A stretch of DNA of 54,616 nt from Chitinophaga ginsengisoli. GTDB lineage: Bacteria > Bacteroidota > Bacteroidia > Chitinophagales > Chitinophagaceae. The stretch lies in assembly GCF_003014595.1 (NCBI RefSeq), contig NZ_PYGK01000027.1:1-54616 (forward strand). The letters run 5' to 3'. The notes under the pieces are model-generated. The model saw nothing but the letters and a program-made list of their open reading frames with translations, had not been told where the DNA came from and made no database searches. The position numbers and the translations under genes are program-made. Below are positions 26,908-35,710 of the stretch, piece by piece (the first letter of the stretch is position 1; each line of letters opens with the position of its first letter).

Positions 26908-27699
26908 ATGATGAGGAAAATATGCTGGTTATGGCTGGTTATACTGTTATTCACCGGATGGAAAGTACAGGGGCAGGATATTCCTCCCCGTCCTAATCCT
27001 CCACGGCTGGTAAATGATCTGGCAGGCGTATTGTTAGGTGACGAGGCAGAAACGCTGGAGCGCAAGCTCCGCGCCTATTACGATAGTACCTCCACACAGA
27101 TTGCGATCGTCACGATGAACACCATCGGCGACTACGAAAGCAGCGAAGTGGGCCTGAAGATCCTGCGGGACTGGGGTATCGGTACGAAGGGAAAGGACAA
27201 CGGTATTCTGATACTGGCTGTCATACAGGACCGGAAAGTACGTATCGAAACGGGTTATGGTATGGAAGGTGTAGTGCCTGACGCTATTGCCAACCGTATC
27301 ATAGACGAAGCGCTCAAGCCTAATTTCCGTGAGCAGCACTATTACCAGGGTTTTGACGAGGCAACCGACAAGATCATTGCAGCTGCTGCAGGAGAATACA
27401 AAGCAGATCCCAACAGCCGCAGCGGCAAAGGGAAAGGCAGTAATGCCCTGTTCATCGCCATTTTTGTCATTATCATCATCCTTCTTATCATAAGAAACCG
27501 GGGTGGCGGTGGCGGCACTACCATCAGCAGAAGAGGTTCCGGCGGCTGGATAGGCCCTACTATCGGAGGTCTTGGCGGCTTTGGCGGTTTCGGTGGCGGA
27601 AGTTCCAGCGGAGGCTGGGGCGGTGGTGATAGTGGCGGAGGTTTCGGTGGCTTTGGTGGCGGCTCCGGAGGTGGAGGCGGCGCCAGCGGCAATTGGTAA
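26908..27699 (+). CDS. TPM-domain protein (YgcG-like), membrane-anchored with Gly-rich tail
   Basis: A 263-residue protein. The signal peptide (1-22, ending VQGQ) is followed by the TPM domain at about 35-165 (LVNDLAGVL, STQIAIVTMNTIGDY, GIGTKGKDNGILILAVIQDRKVRIETGYGMEG, GFDEATDKIIAAA). One membrane helix (about 180-196) follows, and then a tail dominated by Gly/Ser with Phe and Trp (residues 200-263). It lies 37 bp after the second gene of the lemA operon and is closed by a bidirectional terminator. The Gly-rich tail is characteristic of the YgcG family and probably extracytoplasmic or cytoplasmic low-complexity matrix; its orientation is not certain. Confidence 0.88.
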   Translation: MMRKICWLWLVILLFTGWKVQGQDIPPRPNPPRLVNDLAGVLLGDEAETLERKLRAYYDSTSTQIAIVTMNTIGDYESSEVGLKILRDWGIGTKGKDNGILILAVIQDRKVRIETGYGMEGVVPDAIANRIIDEALKPNFREQHYYQGFDEATDKIIAAAAGEYKADPNSRSGKGKGSNALFIAIFVIIIILLIIRNRGGGGGTTISRRGSGGWIGPTIGGLGGFGGFGGGSSSGGWGGGDSGGGFGGFGGGSGGGGGASGNW

Positions 27700-27715
27700 T
27701 AACGTAAACTACCGT

Positions 27716-27763
27716 ATAAAAGAAACAGGCTGTCTGCTTAAAGCGACAGCCTGTTTCTTTTAT
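27716..27763. terminator. Bidirectional terminator overlapping the kinase stop codon
   Basis: A perfect 19-bp stem (27716-27734 paired with 27745-27763, loop 27735-27744) has A/T-rich ends, giving T-tracts on both strands. The stop codon of the minus-strand histidine kinase (27760-27762) lies inside the right arm. Confidence 0.9.
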
Positions 27764-30700
27764 ATCTCTGTCAGCGGGAACCAGACATTCACCCGTGTAC
27801 CACTGGGTTGCCCCGCTTCGTCGTACAGGTCTTCTATATCAAATGTGGCATCCAGGTTGAAACGCCTGTTATACAATGCCAGCCTGTCTCTTGTAATCTG
27901 TAGTCCGCGGGAATGATGCTCATTTCCCTGCTGTCGCTGTGCAGCGGCTTTCTCCCTGCCAATACCGTTGTCTTCGATCACACACAACAAGCTTCCCTCC
28001 CGCTGCTCGAAAGTGATAGACAAGCGGCCATCTCCCTTCTTATGTAACAATCCGTGCCAGATGGCATTCTCCACAAAAGGCTGTAAGATCATAGTGGGGA
28101 TATCTGTAAAGTCAGGATCCAGCGCATCATCTACGGTAATATTATAACTGAACTGATCGCCAAACCGCAGCTTCTCCAGCTCCAGGTAGTTTTCCAGCAT
28201 CTTCAGCTCCTTCGATATCGGGATACTATTCAACTGTGAGTTGTCCAATACATTCCTGATCAGTCTTGCAAAACGGCTCAGGTAAGACAGCGCCTGCTCT
28301 GTCTCCCTTTTCATCATGAAGGTCTGGATAGAGTTCAGGGCATTGAAAATAAAGTGAGGGTTCATCTGCGCACGCAGCGCTTTCATTTCCAGCTGTGCTA
28401 TCTGCTGCTGGATCACTGCACGCCGGCGTGCTTCTTTCTTGACAGCATTCACCCGCAGTTTAAAATAGATGTAGATCAGCACAATGGTCAGGAATGCACA
28501 TAATATGCGGAACCAGGCCGTCTGCCAGAAAGCAGGTAATATGTTGATCGTAAGAGTGGTGATACCTGTTGAAAACGTGCCGGCAGGATTCACACTACGT
28601 ACCTTGAACAGGTAGCTGCCGGGCGGCAGGTTGGTATATCTGGCTATCAGCAATCCTTCTGCCTTCACCCATTCTTCATCAACCCCTTCCATCTGGTAGA
28701 GGTATCCCACAGACTCATGGTGGTACTGCAGGCTTTTGAATTCGATACTGATGAAGTTCTGCCGGTGCGACAACGTAACCGGCGTATACCGGCCGCCCTC
28801 CACTCCTATGTTGATCACGCTGTCCATGGCCCGAAAGCCCAGGATCGTCACATTCGGTGGTGGTGGCGCTACTTCCAGGGCTGCAGGATCGAATATCACA
28901 AAATGATCCGAAGCCCCTACCATCAAACGGCCATCCCGCAACTGGCTTACGGAACGGCGCACCTTCCTGTTATTATCTATAATATCTCCCGACTGTACAA
29001 ATGTTTCAATGGTTCCCCCTGGCTTGTTGAAGCGGTAAAAACCATACTGGGTAGTGAACCAGACGCCTGTTTTGCCGATCACCTGCAGGTTCAGCACCCA
29101 TTCGTCGAAGAGGGCCCCATTGATCATTAAAGGCCTTCCCTTTGCATTAACGGTGTTATAGACCCAGAGACCATGATCAGTTCCTGCTATAAGGGTGCTA
29201 TCGTCCAGGAATTCAATACAGGTAATATTGCTGACCGTTAGTTTATCCTGTATGAAAAGCGTGGATTTGCTCACCTTTCCGGTCTTTATATTGAACCTGA
29301 TCAGGCCCGCATCGCTGGTAGCCATCCACAACAGAGAATCATGTTGACGGGCTATATCCATTACCGTTATAGGTCGTCTTACATATTCCAGCAGTCCTGG
29401 GTAACGCACAAATTCATTGGTACGCGTATCCCATCGCACCAGTCCTCTCTTATACAATCCTATCCAGACAGCAGTATCATCTTCCGGCAGCATAGTCATC
29501 AGGGTCTGCTCCCCAAACGCCGGGGAATGATAGTGATTCACGAACATACCTTTCTCCGGATCAAATACAGAGAGATGGCCATTCTCCTGCCCTACGAGTA
29601 CGCTTCCATCCTGCATCTCCGCAAAGCTCCAGACAAGACCACGCTCTTCCGGCAACTGGTACGCCGGGCTCCTGGTATTGTGTAGGAACTGGCCTTTCAG
29701 CTCCAGTGAAGGATTTAACCAATTAAACCCTTTTCCCCAGTATCCGGCATATATATTTCCCCGACTGTCCTGGAACAGCCCTGTTACTTCCGCCCTGGGC
29801 AATCGCTCTTCAGTACCTTTAAACACTGTGCGGTGGTCCATGATCCGGAAGGAGCTGTCCGGCATATTTAAGATATTAACACCGAGATCTGTTCCTACCC
29901 AGAGGCGGCCGTTACGGTCATTCAGAAAGCAATTCACCTCAAAGTCATAATGCAGGCTCTGATCGTCTTCATTATGGGCCTGGATATTTGTGGTGAATTT
30001 GCGGGTGCTTTCATTGAACCTGTAGATACCTCCGTTTTCGGTGGACACCCAGATATTCATTCCCTTGTCGGCGATGATATCCGTCACCATATTTTTACCT
30101 GAGGGCAAGGTAAAAGAAAAGGTGCTCAACTGGTGGGTATCAGGGTGATACTGATAGAGCGTATCGCCTGCTCTGGCGGCCATCCATATGCGTTGCTGGC
30201 GGTCTATATAAAATCTTTTGACGCTGCTCCTGACAGCGAGCAGGGGGTTATGATGGGGATTGTTTGCATGATAGTAGAGATGTCTGCGGGAAGGATCGAA
30301 TAGATAGATACCATCACGTCCGCTGATCCACAGGTTACCTTTAGCATCTTCAATGATGGCGCTGTAAAGGTTTTCCCGTATAGCTTCAGGAATATTCCCT
30401 GGCTTGATAAAACGGCGGTGCTCCTCGTCATACTGTAACAGCCCTTCCTGCGTGGTAGCCCATATAACACCGGCATGGTCCTGTATGATGCGGCTACAAT
30501 TCAGGTTGCCCTGGGGAGAGGGAGGAATATCAATCTTCAGCACCGCCACCGATGATAGTGCAGGGTCATAATATCGGATATTATCCGGGGCTCCCATCCA
30601 GATCCTTCCTTTATTGTCCTCACACAGGCAGATATCATCATAATAGATAGATCCGGGCACTTTATCAAAACTGGCGATCGTCACCAGGTTAATGCCGTCG

Positions 30701-30912
30701 TAGCGCTGCAACGCTGTGCTGGCAATCCATATAAAGCCTTTGCTATCCTGGAGAATGGCGGAAACATGGTTACTGGCCAGTCCGTCTTTACGGTCGAGAT
30801 GTGAGAAAGTATAAGCTGTACCCTGCGCCTGCATGTCCGGGCAATACCATGCCATCAGCCATAGCAGCAAGGCTGAAACAGATAAGCGTTTCGACAAATG
30901 CAGTTTCTTCAA
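27760..30912 (-). CDS. Propeller/Y_Y_Y sensor histidine kinase, LytS type
   Basis: A large membrane sensor kinase. The extracytoplasmic part (to about residue 760) contains many two-component-regulator propeller repeats (such as GLASNHVSAILQDSKGFIWIAS and DRNGRLWVGTDLGVNIL), then a Y_Y_Y domain. After one membrane helix come the LytS-type kinase motif RAQMNPHFIFNALNSIQ and the ATP-binding domain (DNGIGREKAAA). There is no receiver or HTH, so a separate LytTR-type regulator is expected but not seen. A TTG at 30910-30912 gives a good signal peptide (MKKLHLSKRLSVSALLLWLM) and sits 13 bp past the symporter stop. An ATG at 30996 would overlap the symporter by 71 bp without a signal peptide. The start is therefore uncertain. 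It is probably co-transcribed with the symporter. Confidence 0.85.
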   Translation of the reverse strand: MKKLHLSKRLSVSALLLWLMAWYCPDMQAQGTAYTFSHLDRKDGLASNHVSAILQDSKGFIWIASTALQRYDGINLVTIASFDKVPGSIYYDDICLCEDNKGRIWMGAPDNIRYYDPALSSVAVLKIDIPPSPQGNLNCSRIIQDHAGVIWATTQEGLLQYDEEHRRFIKPGNIPEAIRENLYSAIIEDAKGNLWISGRDGIYLFDPSRRHLYYHANNPHHNPLLAVRSSVKRFYIDRQQRIWMAARAGDTLYQYHPDTHQLSTFSFTLPSGKNMVTDIIADKGMNIWVSTENGGIYRFNESTRKFTTNIQAHNEDDQSLHYDFEVNCFLNDRNGRLWVGTDLGVNILNMPDSSFRIMDHRTVFKGTEERLPRAEVTGLFQDSRGNIYAGYWGKGFNWLNPSLELKGQFLHNTRSPAYQLPEERGLVWSFAEMQDGSVLVGQENGHLSVFDPEKGMFVNHYHSPAFGEQTLMTMLPEDDTAVWIGLYKRGLVRWDTRTNEFVRYPGLLEYVRRPITVMDIARQHDSLLWMATSDAGLIRFNIKTGKVSKSTLFIQDKLTVSNITCIEFLDDSTLIAGTDHGLWVYNTVNAKGRPLMINGALFDEWVLNLQVIGKTGVWFTTQYGFYRFNKPGGTIETFVQSGDIIDNNRKVRRSVSQLRDGRLMVGASDHFVIFDPAALEVAPPPPNVTILGFRAMDSVINIGVEGGRYTPVTLSHRQNFISIEFKSLQYHHESVGYLYQMEGVDEEWVKAEGLLIARYTNLPPGSYLFKVRSVNPAGTFSTGITTLTINILPAFWQTAWFRILCAFLTIVLIYIYFKLRVNAVKKEARRRAVIQQQIAQLEMKALRAQMNPHFIFNALNSIQTFMMKRETEQALSYLSRFARLIRNVLDNSQLNSIPISKELKMLENYLELEKLRFGDQFSYNITVDDALDPDFTDIPTMILQPFVENAIWHGLLHKKGDGRLSITFEQREGSLLCVIEDNGIGREKAAAQRQQGNEHHSRGLQITRDRLALYNRRFNLDATFDIEDLYDEAGQPSGTRVNVWFPLTEI

Positions 30913-30925
30913 GATGGTGAAAGCG

Positions 30926-32188
30926 TTAAATTGTTTTATGTACCCTGCCGATACCAACAGCTGCCTGGTATTTCCCCTCATCAAAAGCATTCTCACTTTT
31001 GGCCATCACGATGGTGGCTACGCCATTCCCGATAAGGTTAGTAATAGCACGCGCTTCCGACATAAAACGGTCCACACCGATCAGAATACCCAATCCTTCG
31101 ATGGGGATTACCTTAATAGCTGTAAGGGTAGATGCCAGTACAATAAATCCACTGCCGGTAATACCGGCAGCTCCTTTTGAGGTTATCATCAGAATGCCGA
31201 TGATGGTTAGCTCCTGCCAGATATCCAAATTTACGCCATAGACCTGAGCCAGGAATATCACCGCCATAGAAAGATAAATGCTGGTGCCATCCAGGTTGAA
31301 GGAATAGCCGGCCGGTACTACCAATCCAACTACCTGCCTGGCGCATCCCAGTTCTTCCAGCCGCGCCATCAGACCCGGTAAGGCGGATTCGGAGGAAGAG
31401 GTGCCCAGTACGATCAATATTTCATTGCGGATAAATTTAAGATAATGCCACAGACTGAAACGATAAATACGCGCAATGCCTGCCAGCACTACGCCTATGA
31501 ATAATAACATTGTCAGGTATACACATCCCATCAGCTTCAGCATGGGATATAAGGATTCCAGTCCGAAGCTGCCTATTGTATAGGCCATTCCGCCGAAAGC
31601 ACCAAGCGGGGCCAGTCGCATGATAAATTTCAGGATGTTAAAAAACACTTCGGATAGTTTCTCGAAAGTAGCCAGCAGAGAATTGCCGGCACCATTCATT
31701 CTGGTAACACCGTAACCAAACAGCACCGCAAAGATCAGAACCTGCAGGATGTCTCCTTTCGCAAAGGAGTCTATTACGTTGGAGGGAACAATATGCATGA
31801 GAAACTCAGACCATTTGAACTCTTCCGCCTGTTGCTGGTATTTCGCCACGGCAGCAGTGTTCATCTTCTGAAAGGCCTCCCCCACGCCTGGTTTCAGCTG
31901 ATTGGCCACCAATAATCCGATGGCAATGGCCAGGGTGGTGATGATCTCAAAGTACAGGATCGCTTTCCCTCCTACACGGCCCACCTTCTTCATATCGCCC
32001 ATACGGGCGATACCCAGCACGATAGTCAGAAAGATGATAGGAGCGATCAGCATTTTGATCAGGTTAATAAACATCTCACTCATTAACTTACCGGTAGCAG
32101 CGATGGAGGGGAATAGGGCGCCGGCGAGTATGCCAAGGACAATTGCAACGACTACCTGAAAGTATAGATGCCTGTATAATTTACTCAT
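30926..32188 (-). CDS. Dicarboxylate/amino acid:cation symporter (DAACS, GltP/DctA type)
   Basis: Imports dicarboxylates or acidic amino acids with cations. The 421-residue length, eight or so hydrophobic helices and the motifs LGTSSSESALPGLMARLEELG (re-entrant loop) and GYSFNLDGTSIYLSMAVIFLAQ identify the DAACS family. The start is MSKLYRHLYFQ at 32188, because the five residues before it in frame would lengthen it without reason. The substrate cannot be told from the sequence alone. The histidine kinase gene follows 13 bp downstream, so transport and sensing could be linked. Confidence 0.9.
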   Translation of the reverse strand: MSKLYRHLYFQVVVAIVLGILAGALFPSIAATGKLMSEMFINLIKMLIAPIIFLTIVLGIARMGDMKKVGRVGGKAILYFEIITTLAIAIGLLVANQLKPGVGEAFQKMNTAAVAKYQQQAEEFKWSEFLMHIVPSNVIDSFAKGDILQVLIFAVLFGYGVTRMNGAGNSLLATFEKLSEVFFNILKFIMRLAPLGAFGGMAYTIGSFGLESLYPMLKLMGCVYLTMLLFIGVVLAGIARIYRFSLWHYLKFIRNEILIVLGTSSSESALPGLMARLEELGCARQVVGLVVPAGYSFNLDGTSIYLSMAVIFLAQVYGVNLDIWQELTIIGILMITSKGAAGITGSGFIVLASTLTAIKVIPIEGLGILIGVDRFMSEARAITNLIGNGVATIVMAKSENAFDEGKYQAAVGIGRVHKTI

Positions 32189-32206
32189 ATAGTCAAGATA
32201 CAAAAA

Positions 32207-32249
32207 AACGCTTAACGCTGCGTGCGATTTGCATACAGCGCTAAGCGTT
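32207..32249 (-). terminator. Terminator of pgk
   Basis: A 14-bp stem AACGCTTAACGCTG (32207-32220) / CAGCGCTAAGCGTT (32236-32249) with one mismatch is followed on the minus strand by seven Ts. It lies 21 bp past the pgk stop and before the symporter start. Confidence 0.85.
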
Positions 32250-32269
32250 CTTAATATAGTATGTAACGA

Positions 32270-33466
32270 TTAACCTTTGATAGCGGCAATACCAGGAAGG
32301 GTTTTACCTTCAAAGAATTCCAGCATTGCACCACCACCGGTAGACACGTAACTAACTTTTTCAGCGAGGCCAAACTGGTTTACTGCCGCTACGGAGTCAC
32401 CACCGCCTACCAGGGAAAATGCACCCTGTGCGGTAGCGTTCACGATAGCATCAGCTACGGCTTTGGTACCTTTCTGGAAAGCTGGCATTTCAAAAACACC
32501 CATCGGACCATTCCACAGGATCGTTTTTGACTGTTGGATCGTTTCGCTGAACAGCGCTACAGATTTCTCTCCGATGTCCAGTCCCATCCATCCGGCAGGG
32601 ATGTTATCATTGCTTACTATCTGCGTGTTTGCATCGGCAGCAAATTTATCAGCAGCTACTGAATCCACAGGCAGGATCAGCTGTACGCCTTTGGCTTTTG
32701 CTTTAGCCAGCAGTTCCAGCGCCAGGTCCAGTTTCTCATTTTCGCAGAGGGAGTTACCGATCTCTTTACCCTGCGCCTTCAGGAAGGTATACGCCATACC
32801 ACCACCGATGATGATATTGTTGGCTTTTTCCATCAGGTTCTCAATGATCAGGATCTTGTCGCTTACTTTAGCGCCCCCCAGGATAGCGGTGAAAGGCTTA
32901 CCTGCACCATTCAGCACTTTCTCAGCGTTACCTACTTCAGCTTCCATCAGCAAACCAAACATACGTCTGTTAGCAGGATAGAATTCAGCGATAACAGCTG
33001 TAGAAGCGTGTGCACGGTGAGCGGTACCGAAGGCGTCGTTCACGTAAACATCACCTAGTTTGGACAGTTTTTCTGCAAAGCCTTTATCACCTTTTTCTTC
33101 TTCTTTATAGAAGCGCAGGTTTTCCAGCAGCAGCACTTCTCCGGCCTGCAGGCTTGCAGCTGCGGATTCAGCTACAGGACCGATGCAGTCTTCAGCAAAC
33201 TTCACTGTCACACCATCCAGCAGTTTTACCAGGTGGTAAACCAGGTGTTTCAGGGAATACTTCTCGGTAGGACCATCTTTCGGACGACCCAGGTGAGACA
33301 TCAGGATCACGCTACCGCCATCTTTCAGGATTTTCCTGATAGTAGGTACGGCAGCAGTCATACGGGTATCGTCAGTGATCTCGTATTTATCATTAAGTGG
33401 CACGTTAAAATCAACACGTACCACAGCCTTATGGCCGTTGAAATTGAAGTCGGAGAATTGACTCAT
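32270..33466 (-). CDS. pgk: Phosphoglycerate kinase
   Basis: Glycolysis: 1,3-bisphosphoglycerate plus ADP to 3-phosphoglycerate plus ATP. The N-terminal VVRVDFNVPLN, the substrate-binding SHLGRPK and AVLGGAKVSDKI, and the C-terminal nucleotide site TGGGAMLEFFEGKTLPG are present. The ATG at 33466 gives MSQFSDFNFN and 398 residues, the usual size; an upstream TTG would add only two codons. It lies 116 bp after gap on the same strand, with a 7-bp-unit hairpin between them. Confidence 0.97.
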   Translation of the reverse strand: MSQFSDFNFNGHKAVVRVDFNVPLNDKYEITDDTRMTAAVPTIRKILKDGGSVILMSHLGRPKDGPTEKYSLKHLVYHLVKLLDGVTVKFAEDCIGPVAESAAASLQAGEVLLLENLRFYKEEEKGDKGFAEKLSKLGDVYVNDAFGTAHRAHASTAVIAEFYPANRRMFGLLMEAEVGNAEKVLNGAGKPFTAILGGAKVSDKILIIENLMEKANNIIIGGGMAYTFLKAQGKEIGNSLCENEKLDLALELLAKAKAKGVQLILPVDSVAADKFAADANTQIVSNDNIPAGWMGLDIGEKSVALFSETIQQSKTILWNGPMGVFEMPAFQKGTKAVADAIVNATAQGAFSLVGGGDSVAAVNQFGLAEKVSYVSTGGGAMLEFFEGKTLPGIAAIKG

Positions 33467-33516
33467 TTGCAATTATTTTAAAGAGATGGAGATGTAATCT
33501 GAGAATAAAATATAAA

Positions 33517-33562
33517 TGGTGAACAGTGAATGGTGTGTATAAACACCATTTACCATTCACCA
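33517..33562. repeat. Imperfect palindrome of 7-bp units between pgk and gap
   Basis: Arms TGGTGAACAGTGAATGGTGT (33517-33536) and ACACCATTTACCATTCACCA (33543-33562) flank a 6-nt loop, with three mismatched positions. The arm is a short tandem of TGGTGAA-like heptamers. It may attenuate or stabilise the gap-pgk transcript. Similar short TGGTGAA/TTCACCA repeats are expected to be common in related genomes, but this is recollection, not tested. Confidence 0.5.
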
Positions 33563-33582
33563 CTTACAGTATAGCAATAAGC

Positions 33583-34599
33583 TTATTTGCTGATCAGACC
33601 GGCGAAGTACTTCACAGTACGTACCAGCTGAGATACATAGCTCATTTCATTATCGTACCAGGATACGGTCTTCACCAGTTGTTTGTCGCCTACAGAAACG
33701 ATCTTAGTCTGTGTAGAGTCAAACAGGGAACCGTAAGTGATACCGATGATGTCGCTGCTCACGATCTCGTCTTCTGTATAACCAAAAGACTCGCTGGAAG
33801 CGGCTTTCATTGCAGCGTTGATTTCGTCAACAGACACTTTCTTCTTCAGAACGGTTACCAGTTCAGTCAGGGAGCCGGTGATAGTTGGAACACGCTGTGC
33901 GCTACCGTCCAGTTTACCTTTCAGGCCAGGCAGTACCAGACCGATGGCTTTAGCAGCACCAGTGCTGTTAGGAACGATGTTAGCGGCAGCAGCACGTGCA
34001 CGGCGCAGGTCACCTTTAGGGTGAGGAGCGTCGAGTGTATTCTGGTCGTTAGTATAAGCGTGGATAGTGGTCATAGTACCCAGTTCGATACCGAAGGTAT
34101 CGTCCAGTACTTTTGCCATTGGCGCCAGACAGTTAGTAGTACATGAAGCGCAGGAAATGATAGTTTCGCTACCATCCAGGATGTCATGGTTTACATTGAA
34201 AACTACTGTTTTCAGGTCGCCGGTAGCAGGAGCAGAGATAACTACTCTTTTAGCACCTGCAGTCAGGTGAGCGGCTGCTTTATCTTTGTCTGTAAAGAAA
34301 CCTGTAGATTCAATCACCACATCAATACCATGTTCTTTCCAGGGAATTTGTGAAGGATCTCTCTGTGCGTATATTTTTACTTCATTACCATCAACGATGA
34401 TGGCATTATCAGAATGTTTAACTTCTGAATCGAAACGACCCTGTGCAGAATCGTACTTCAGCAGATGAGCTAATACAGCGGGACTTGTAAGGTCATTAAT
34501 AGCTACCACGTCTATACCTGGCATCTTGTAGATCTGACGGTATACTAAGCGGCCGATACGACCGAAACCATTAATACCGATTTTAAGAGTAGTTCCCAT
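33583..34599 (-). CDS. gap: Glyceraldehyde-3-phosphate dehydrogenase, type I
   Basis: Glycolysis: phosphorylating oxidation of glyceraldehyde 3-phosphate with NAD. The N-terminal IGINGFGRIGRLV (Rossmann) and the catalytic motif SCASCTTNCLAP with its active-site cysteine are present, as is the WYDNEMSYVSQLV C-terminus. The 338-residue length is normal. It is followed by pgk on the same strand. A promoter is proposed at 34639-34670. Confidence 0.97.
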   Translation of the reverse strand: MGTTLKIGINGFGRIGRLVYRQIYKMPGIDVVAINDLTSPAVLAHLLKYDSAQGRFDSEVKHSDNAIIVDGNEVKIYAQRDPSQIPWKEHGIDVVIESTGFFTDKDKAAAHLTAGAKRVVISAPATGDLKTVVFNVNHDILDGSETIISCASCTTNCLAPMAKVLDDTFGIELGTMTTIHAYTNDQNTLDAPHPKGDLRRARAAAANIVPNSTGAAKAIGLVLPGLKGKLDGSAQRVPTITGSLTELVTVLKKKVSVDEINAAMKAASSESFGYTEDEIVSSDIIGITYGSLFDSTQTKIVSVGDKQLVKTVSWYDNEMSYVSQLVRTVKYFAGLISK

Positions 34600-34638
34600 T
34601 TTACACTGAGTTTGTTGAGATTGAAAAAAATTGAGTAG

Positions 34639-34670
34639 CGAATTTACAAGCTATAGCGGGATAAAGCAAT
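34639..34670 (-). promoter_or_regulatory. Candidate promoter of gap
   Basis: On the minus strand, ATTG (34667-34670) precedes TAAATTCGC (34639-34647) by about 20 bp. One base differs from TAnnTTTGC. The same -7 variant lies upstream of lysA. Confidence 0.45.
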
Positions 34671-34695
34671 ATAAATTTAAGTTAAGCAAGTTTTT

Positions 34696-34727
34696 TTTGA
34701 AAATATCAAAATTGAGATTACCTTTGC
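34696..34727 (+). promoter_or_regulatory. Promoter of tRNA-Glu copy 1
   Basis: TTTG (34696-34699) is followed after 19 bp by TACCTTTGC (34719-34727), a perfect Bacteroidota -7 element. The tRNA starts 39 bp further on. The leader contains an 8-bp-scale hairpin around CATGGAGATCATG. Confidence 0.8.
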
Positions 34728-34766
34728 AGTCCTCTAAACATGGAGATCATGTAAAAGAGGGGATTA

Positions 34767-34841
34767 GCCGCGTTGGTCAATCGGCTAAGACGCCTCCCTT
34801 TCACGGAGGAATGACGGGTTCGACTCCCGTACGCGGTACCA
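34767..34841 (+). tRNA. tRNA-Glu(TTC), copy 1
   Basis: A 75-nt cloverleaf with encoded CCA. The acceptor stem GCCGCGT pairs with ACGCGGT and has a G-U first pair. The anticodon stem CCTCC/GGAGG holds the loop CTTTCAC with anticodon TTC. The T-arm is ACGGGTTCGACTCCCGT. The copy at 54443-54517 is identical. Confidence 0.96.
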
Positions 34842-34849
34842 AAGATGAT

Positions 34850-34881
34850 GGAGATAGTACGAAAGTATTATCTCCGTTTTT
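34850..34881 (+). terminator. Terminator of tRNA-Glu copy 1
   Basis: The stem GGAGATAGTAC (34850-34860) / GTATTATCTCC (34865-34875), with a GAAA loop, is followed by GTTTTTC. A nearly identical hairpin recurs at 36152-36184. Confidence 0.88.
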
Positions 34882-34938
34882 CTTTTGAGGCAATTCGCGG
34901 TACATTATGAGAACATATCTACCCTATAAATTTAAATA

Positions 34939-35538
34939 ATGAAACACATCCTTATCCTATTCCTTTTATTCACCACGCTGCGTACCTATGCACAAACACC
35001 AGACAGCATCTGGCTGAAACAGCTCCGCACCTTGCGCGATGCCATCTATCAACGTGATAAAGAAACCGTCAAACAGTTTTTTGATTTCCCGTTTAGTGTC
35101 AGCAATGTCTGGTACCTGGCACAGGAAAATAATGACGCGAATGATTCCCTGACGCAGAAAGCCATTAACCAACTGGCCAGTAATGCAACACCTTTGACCG
35201 AAAAATTATTCATGCTTTACTTTGACCAGATCTTCCACAAGAAATTCGTCACTGTATTCTTAAAGATCAAAACAAAGGAAGTATTCGAGAAAAAATTCGT
35301 TGAATCACCAGAATACCAGGGCAGCAATAAATGGTACTACAAATGTACCATCTCCTTCCGCAGGGCAGAACAGCGAATGTGGATCAGCTATGAATCAAAT
35401 AATATAGCTAATGGAGAGGAACCAAAATATGACAAGGATGGCGAACTACTCGAAACACCACTAGGTGGATCTGAAAGTCTTGAATTCAAAATGATAGATG
35501 GTCAGATGAAACTGGTATCTATTTCCAATGCAGGATAA
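34939..35538 (+). CDS. Exported protein of unknown function
   Basis: A 199-residue protein with a clear signal peptide (1-19, ending RTYAQ). The mature part is Lys- and aromatic-rich with no recognised domain: LRTLRDAIYQRDKETVKQFFDFPF near the N-terminus suggests a DUF4440/NTF2-like beginning, and the C-terminal half (KWYYKCTISFRRAEQRMW, ESLEFKMIDGQMKLVSISNAG) reads as beta strands. An NTF2-like fold is possible. It is the first gene after the tRNA-Glu terminator. Confidence 0.6.
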   Translation: MKHILILFLLFTTLRTYAQTPDSIWLKQLRTLRDAIYQRDKETVKQFFDFPFSVSNVWYLAQENNDANDSLTQKAINQLASNATPLTEKLFMLYFDQIFHKKFVTVFLKIKTKEVFEKKFVESPEYQGSNKWYYKCTISFRRAEQRMWISYESNNIANGEEPKYDKDGELLETPLGGSESLEFKMIDGQMKLVSISNAG

Positions 35539-35710
35539 GTCGAAAAAAATTCAAGTGACCCATAATTGTATGAAACTATCCTCCACCCAATAGTCCGACA
35601 CCTTTCATACAGGGAATTTTCGGCTGAAACAATCTTTGTATAAAAGGGCTTAGCTTGTCTCCTTTACCGCAATTAAATATCCTTCAACTTATTCGTCGTA
35701 ACTTTAGCTC

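Noticed and set aside
33526..34146. A 206-residue plus-strand frame antisense to gap
   Set aside because: gap is fully supported by motifs; the antisense reading has no family resemblance.
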